A DNA stretch of 64,000 bases from Aquilaria yunnanensis (taxonomy: Eukaryota; Streptophyta; Magnoliopsida; Malvales; Thymelaeaceae): contig CM077599.1 in assembly GCA_039654915.1 (NCBI GenBank), forward strand, positions 83,482,001 to 83,546,000, written 5' to 3'. The translations under genes were made by a program, and so were the position numbers. The notes under the pieces were generated by a model. The model had not been told where the DNA came from. It saw only the letters and a program-made list of their open reading frames with translations, and searched no databases. Positions 59,831 to 64,000 of the stretch are shown here, piece by piece (position 1 is the first letter of the stretch; the number at the start of each line of letters is the position of its first letter).

Positions 59831-61631
59831 ATTATTTTTTACTTAATTAACTTTTATTATTATTGTTAATAATTAATTTAATTAAATTTTGCTAACATTT
59901 ATTATTTTTTTTCAAGTGGATGGCCAAAAAGCCCCACTTTATTAATTTTTCTTTATATGATTTAATTTATTTAATTCACCTTTTACCCATAAATAAAAAA
60001 AACTAAAAGAAGATTCTTTTGTAATTAATTATTAAGGCTAATAAAAATTTAAAAGCCAATTATTTTTATTTTGGAATACATTTTTTATTATTTCTTTAGA
60101 GATAACAAAGTTAACTTTTTGTTAAAATTAATAAACAAACATGATTAAATCAATTCTTTTTAAATATTTTTTTTAATAATGATATTTAAAATAAAAATTC
60201 AAGAAAAATCCAATTAAAATTAATAACTAATTAAATAATTAAAATTTAACAAAAATTAAAAATCCATGACCAAATGATCCGCTAGGATCCATGGCTTGGA
60301 AATATTTTTAAATAAAGTATATAAATAAACTTTTCTTTATTAAAAATAAAATTTTGGGACTAATATATTAATTATTTATTAAAATAATAAAATATAACTT
60401 TTTAGTTTTCTTTATTAATAAAAAAGAATAAAAAGAGTAAAATTTTTGGGTTAATATTTTTTTTCAGTAATATTTTATTTATTTTTATAATATAACTTTT
60501 TAGTTTTCTTTATTAATAAAAAGAGTAAATTTTTGGGTTAATATTTTTCAGTAATATTTTATTTATTTCTTTCAAAATAATAAAATATAATTTTATTTTA
60601 GTTTTCTTTATTAATAAAAAGAATAAAAATTTTGGGTTAATATTTTATTAAGTAATATTTTACTTATTTCTTTTAAAATAATGAAAAGATATAACTTTTT
60701 GTTTTCCTTTCTAAAAATCTTAGACAAATGATTTCAAAAATAACAAAAAAAATAAATAAAAAAAATAATTGAATTTCTCTTAAATATTTTAGACTTATTA
60801 ATTAGATATATTTTCAGAGATATAAATTAAAATTAAAAAAAAAAAAAGAAGAAAACCTCCGCTTTATTTATTGTTATTCAATTTTTCTTTATTTCATGGT
60901 TAAACTCATTTCATTTAAAGAAATTAGCCATAAAAAATATATATATGTAAAATAAATCTGAACCATGTTGTTAAGTCAAAATTTTTTTTTTTAATTCATG
61001 GTATATTGGCTGGAAACTGTCTCGTGCCCGCTTTTGAGCTGCTTCACCTGGTGAAGAGGGTCTGGCTGAGTAACAACGCCCCGTACCATGATCAAAGATT
61101 TTTATTTTTTTTAAACCCTTTGATTCCTTTAAATTAACTTCTTATTAAATAAAAATTAATTATTTTTTTTTAATTCTTTTATAAATTGAGTAATTCTTTA
61201 AATAATAAATATCCTTCATTAAACAAGAAAAATCAGATAAGAAAAATAAAAGAAAGATAAAAGAAAAAAAAAAGAAAAAAAAAAGAAAAGAAAGAAAGAA
61301 AAGAATAAGAAAGAAGAAAAAAAAGAAATTAAAAGAAAATTAAAAAAGAAGAAAAAAAGAAAGAAAGTAAAAAAAAGAAGTAAAAATATGAAAATAAATT
61401 TTTAGTTAGATTTAAAAATCATTCATAAACAAAAAGAATTGCCATTTAAAAATTAATTCCATAATAATAAGAATTAAATAATTATAATAAATTAAATCAA
61501 TTTCCATATCCGGATGATCCGGCAGGATCACGGTTTGGAAAATATCAAACTTTTTTTTAACTAAATAAACTAAATAAAGAAATAAAAATCCATATTTTTA
61601 CAATATGGATAAAATTGTTTAAAATTTCACC

Positions 61632-61725
61632 AAATTCCGTGTCCAAATGACTCGGCAGAGTCCATGGTTCGGAATCAAAATCTTCCGTGTCCAAATGACT
61701 CGGCAGAGTCCATGGTTCGGAAGTA
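61632..61725. repeat. Tandem duplication near the LTR 3' end
   Basis: Two copies of a block beginning TTCCGTGTCCAAATGACTCG and ending TCCATGGTTCGGAA, about 48 bases apart. Confidence 0.8.
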
Positions 61726-61990
61726 TCAAATTTTATCCAAATAAATTACCAAAATCCACATTTTCGACTAATTCAGTTAAAATATCTAAATTAACTGAAA
61801 AGTTTTAAAAGCAAAGTAAAACAAAATTAAAATCAACTAAGGTGCCAATTTTTGGGCGTTTTAACAAAGTTGTTTTAACGTAACCGTACTCCCGAACCCC
61901 CGAACTCTCGCAGACCATATTTTAGGTGACCAATCGACCTAGGTGAAACCGATTGGTGGCGACTCCAGAAAACCCGACGTTGCCACAGCT

Positions 61991-62004
61991 TGGCGACTCC
62001 ACTG
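61991..62004 (+). promoter_or_regulatory. Primer-binding site (tRNA-Arg type)
   Basis: TGGCGACTCCACTG begins three bases after the LTR end. TGGCGAC complements a tRNA ending GTCGCCA, as in tRNA-Arg, the primer reported for Ogre elements. A second TGGCGACTCC lies at 61956-61965 inside the LTR. Confidence 0.75.
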
Positions 62005-62613
62005 ATGAAGGAGTCGACGTTAGTGAGTCGAGCCTAAAGTTGATTTGTTTTTATTTACTTTGCTTTACTATTATGTGGATTTATATATTATATTTACTTA
62101 AGTAAACATGCATAATGCATTCACAAAATGAAGCTCTATACCCGAGCTTCCTTAAATCAAACACGATTCTTTCTAAGCGGAATTGGTGTTGCTGTCCTTG
62201 TGAGGCCACGGTCTCCAAGCCTTCACCGGTTTCAAAGTAGCAAAGTAGTGTATTGCCTTCTGAGACGGTTAGTCTCTGCATGGGCCCACGAAAAGCTACG
62301 ACTCGAATTAATCCATTCCTTACATAAACCCTAGAGGGTAAGGAATCGGGCCGTCACTATGATTCAGTGACGGGATTCGGGAACTATCCCTTGCCTTTTT
62401 GATAAACCACCTTCTACATGTAGAATTCCTTACTCTACCTTAGAACCAGCCATTAAGAATTTCCCATACCTCGGTTCCCATTTCCATAGGTTTTGTTTTA
62501 TCTATATGTTTGATCCTATATGTTATTTTTTTTTACTAACTCTATTTTTCCTTATTTTTCCGGCATATACATTTCATCATTAAAGATAAGTATTTGGTGA
62601 AAGAACTATTATC
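62005..62613 (+). other. Untranslated leader between primer site and gag-like ORF
   Basis: About 600 bases with only short frames. A minus ORF (62081-62281) and plus ORF (62128-62334) are not conserved-looking. Confidence 0.4.
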
Positions 62614-64000
62614 ATGGATATTCTCGATTATCTTCCCACGGCTGTTACCGGATCATGGAATGACACGGTAATCGAAACTCAGCCTGAAGCTATGGAATAT
62701 TCCGAAACGACTCAAAAGCTTCACGGAGATGCTCTGACATCCCACTCTCACGTACAGCTTAAGGACCAGGTATCGGTCCGGATAAATCAGAACGACACCA
62801 CGGAATTATTGCAAGTCTGGAATAGTTGGAATTCTGCTGATCGGGAAGCTTTTACGGCAAAATATGGTCACATCACTTGCCTACTAAAGGTTACCGTTGA
62901 TGCATCACTTGTCCGGGCTCTAATACAATTTTGGGATCCATTTTATCGATGCTTTTCTTTCGATAAGATGGATCTGGTTCCAACCATTGAAGAATACAAC
63001 AGCCTCTTGGGTTGGTCCTCCGACTATCCAATCGAGACTTATCAACATGATAGAAGAACGGAGCCTCATCGAGCCCTAGCAAAATTATTGGATATGCCAG
63101 CTTCCAGTCTTCAAACCAAGTTTGCAACAAAAGGATCTCGAAAATTTATCAGTTGGATCGACTTAAAACAATTAAGTCACGTTCTCCCTCAGAAAAATCA
63201 ACGACGCAAGCTTTTCGCCTTGGCGATATATGGCCTGGTAGTCTTCCCAAGAATCGTCGGATTCATTGAAGGAGACATCATTACATTATTTGAGCAAATC
63301 TGCAATGCTCAAATAAATCCGACCTCAGTAATATTATGTGAAACTATCAGGGCATTAAACTTTTGTCGCCAAAGAGGGGGCAAATTCATAGGATGTTCAC
63401 ATCTCCTCAACATTTGGATCAAAAGCCACCTTCCTTGTGAGAAGCAACATTTTGGAAATCGCTTTTCAAAGGACTTCATCCCAATCGAAGCCTTTTTGAA
63501 AAGTGAAACCATTCATCACGACAGCAAGGAAGCATGGGTTGATTATTTCAAGAACATCACCGAATTCCAAATTGAATGGAGAGCCCCCTGGTCTACCTCC
63601 ACCCGCGTTGTCTACCGTTACGGCAATTGCCCGTGGGTTCCTCTCTTAGGTATATGGGGAGGAACAAGTTATGCCCCAGCTCAAGTACGAAAACAATTTG
63701 GGTCCATGCAATTTATACCCATGACTCATAATCTGAGTAAGTTGGAATTTTCACACGAAGATCCAAATTCAAATAAGCTCGCAATGGGTATTTCAGTTGC
63801 GTGGAAAAGAATTTTCATATTGAAGTCGGGGCCTATTATTTCTCCCACTGCTTATTATGAATGGAGAAATAACCGGAAGGAAGGAATAGTTCTACTTGAA
63901 GAGGTCATCAGAAAATTGGCGAAAAGAGAGTTGGAGAAAGAACTAGAGGAAGAAAAGGAGAAGAACAAGAGGATGCTCCTTGACATGCAACAGCTCGGTC
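62614..64000 (+). CDS. Tat/Ogre gag-region protein, 3' end beyond window
   Basis: An uninterrupted frame from ATG at 62614 to the window edge, 462 codons with no stop. It starts MDILDYLPTAVTGSWNDTVI and contains FWDPFYRCFSFDKMDLVPTI, EYNSLLGW, HVLPQKNQRRKLFALAIYGL and VVFPR. I take this as the conserved helical region found at the start of plant Tat/Ogre polyproteins (the plant retrotransposon domain annotated in databases as DUF7745, from memory). A charged coiled-coil-like stretch rich in Glu and Lys starts near residue 430. A clean frame with a preserved primer site and LTR suggests the element was recently active. Function: structural protein of the retrotransposon particle, by analogy. 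Confidence 0.82.
   Translation, partial: MDILDYLPTAVTGSWNDTVIETQPEAMEYSETTQKLHGDALTSHSHVQLKDQVSVRINQNDTTELLQVWNSWNSADREAFTAKYGHITCLLKVTVDASLVRALIQFWDPFYRCFSFDKMDLVPTIEEYNSLLGWSSDYPIETYQHDRRTEPHRALAKLLDMPASSLQTKFATKGSRKFISWIDLKQLSHVLPQKNQRRKLFALAIYGLVVFPRIVGFIEGDIITLFEQICNAQINPTSVILCETIRALNFCRQRGGKFIGCSHLLNIWIKSHLPCEKQHFGNRFSKDFIPIEAFLKSETIHHDSKEAWVDYFKNITEFQIEWRAPWSTSTRVVYRYGNCPWVPLLGIWGGTSYAPAQVRKQFGSMQFIPMTHNLSKLEFSHEDPNSNKLAMGISVAWKRIFILKSGPIISPTAYYEWRNNRKEGIVLLEEVIRKLAKRELEKELEEEKEKNKRMLLDMQQLG

Larger units (their letters stand above)
57977..61987 (+). mobile_element. 5' LTR of a Tat/Ogre-type Ty3-Gypsy retrotransposon (4.0 kb)
   Basis: Starts TGTTGACACCC and ends GTTGCCACA just before a primer-binding site. 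Contains a TATA box (58497-58506), a GC-rich leader (58640-58990), a long tandem array (59230-59830) and AT-rich 3' sequence. LTRs of several kilobases are typical of the Tat/Ogre lineage. The 5 bases before it are TTAAC; the matching 3' copy lies outside the window. Confidence 0.88.

Overview
The window looks like nuclear DNA of a flowering plant, almost certainly a eudicot. The genes have GT-AG introns and belong to plant families (cysteine-rich receptor-like kinases, a plant mitochondrial LpxD-type acyltransferase). The space between them is AT-rich and packed with plant transposons (Tat/Ogre-type and TRIM LTR elements, L1-type LINEs, CACTA, Mutator-like, Stowaway-like and SINE-like elements). 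The match of a captured fragment to asterid-style MYC2 proteins hints at an asterid, but that is weak evidence.

Layout. 1-1545 is a minus-strand Tat/Ogre LTR cut by the window edge. 4514-16229 is receptor kinase CRK-A (7 exons, 8.9-kb first intron full of transposons, one in-frame stop in exon 3). 17014-17681 is a broken partial copy of LPXD. 19342-27168 is CRK-B, a complete paralogue of CRK-A with the same exon lengths, followed by a small CRK pseudogene scrap (27867-28049) and by the full-length LPXD gene on the minus strand (28791-32032, ten exons, with one apparent one-base frameshift). CRK-A plus broken LPXD and CRK-B plus LPXD are two units of a tandem segmental duplication that have since gained different insertions. 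32450-38517 holds only repeat remnants. 38518-44840 is CRK-C, a more distant CRK that is intact except that a 3.5-kb CACTA transposon with perfect 3-bp target duplication sits inside exon 3. From 45800 to the end the window is nested transposons: two Stowaway-like MITEs, two copies of an older repeat, a Mutator-like element with long inverted repeats, a TRIM, a 5.1-kb solo Tat LTR that carries pieces of a KNOX gene and a MYC2-like gene, and the 5' part of a Tat/Ogre retrotransposon (4.0-kb LTR, tRNA-Arg-type primer site, gag-like ORF running off the window).

How the genes relate. The three CRKs share one gene model: exon 1 encodes signal peptide and two DUF26 (Gnk2) domains, exon 2 the membrane span, exons 3-7 the kinase. 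LPXD is unrelated in function (lipid A-like synthesis in mitochondria) and was duplicated along with its neighbour.

The most interesting observations are the exonic CACTA insertion with its array of perfect hairpins, the KNOX and MYC2 fragments inside a solo LTR, the nonsense codon in CRK-A that an in-frame alternative acceptor could skip, and the paralogous empty sites that date several insertions. All gene models come from reading splice sites and frames by eye; no database search was possible.
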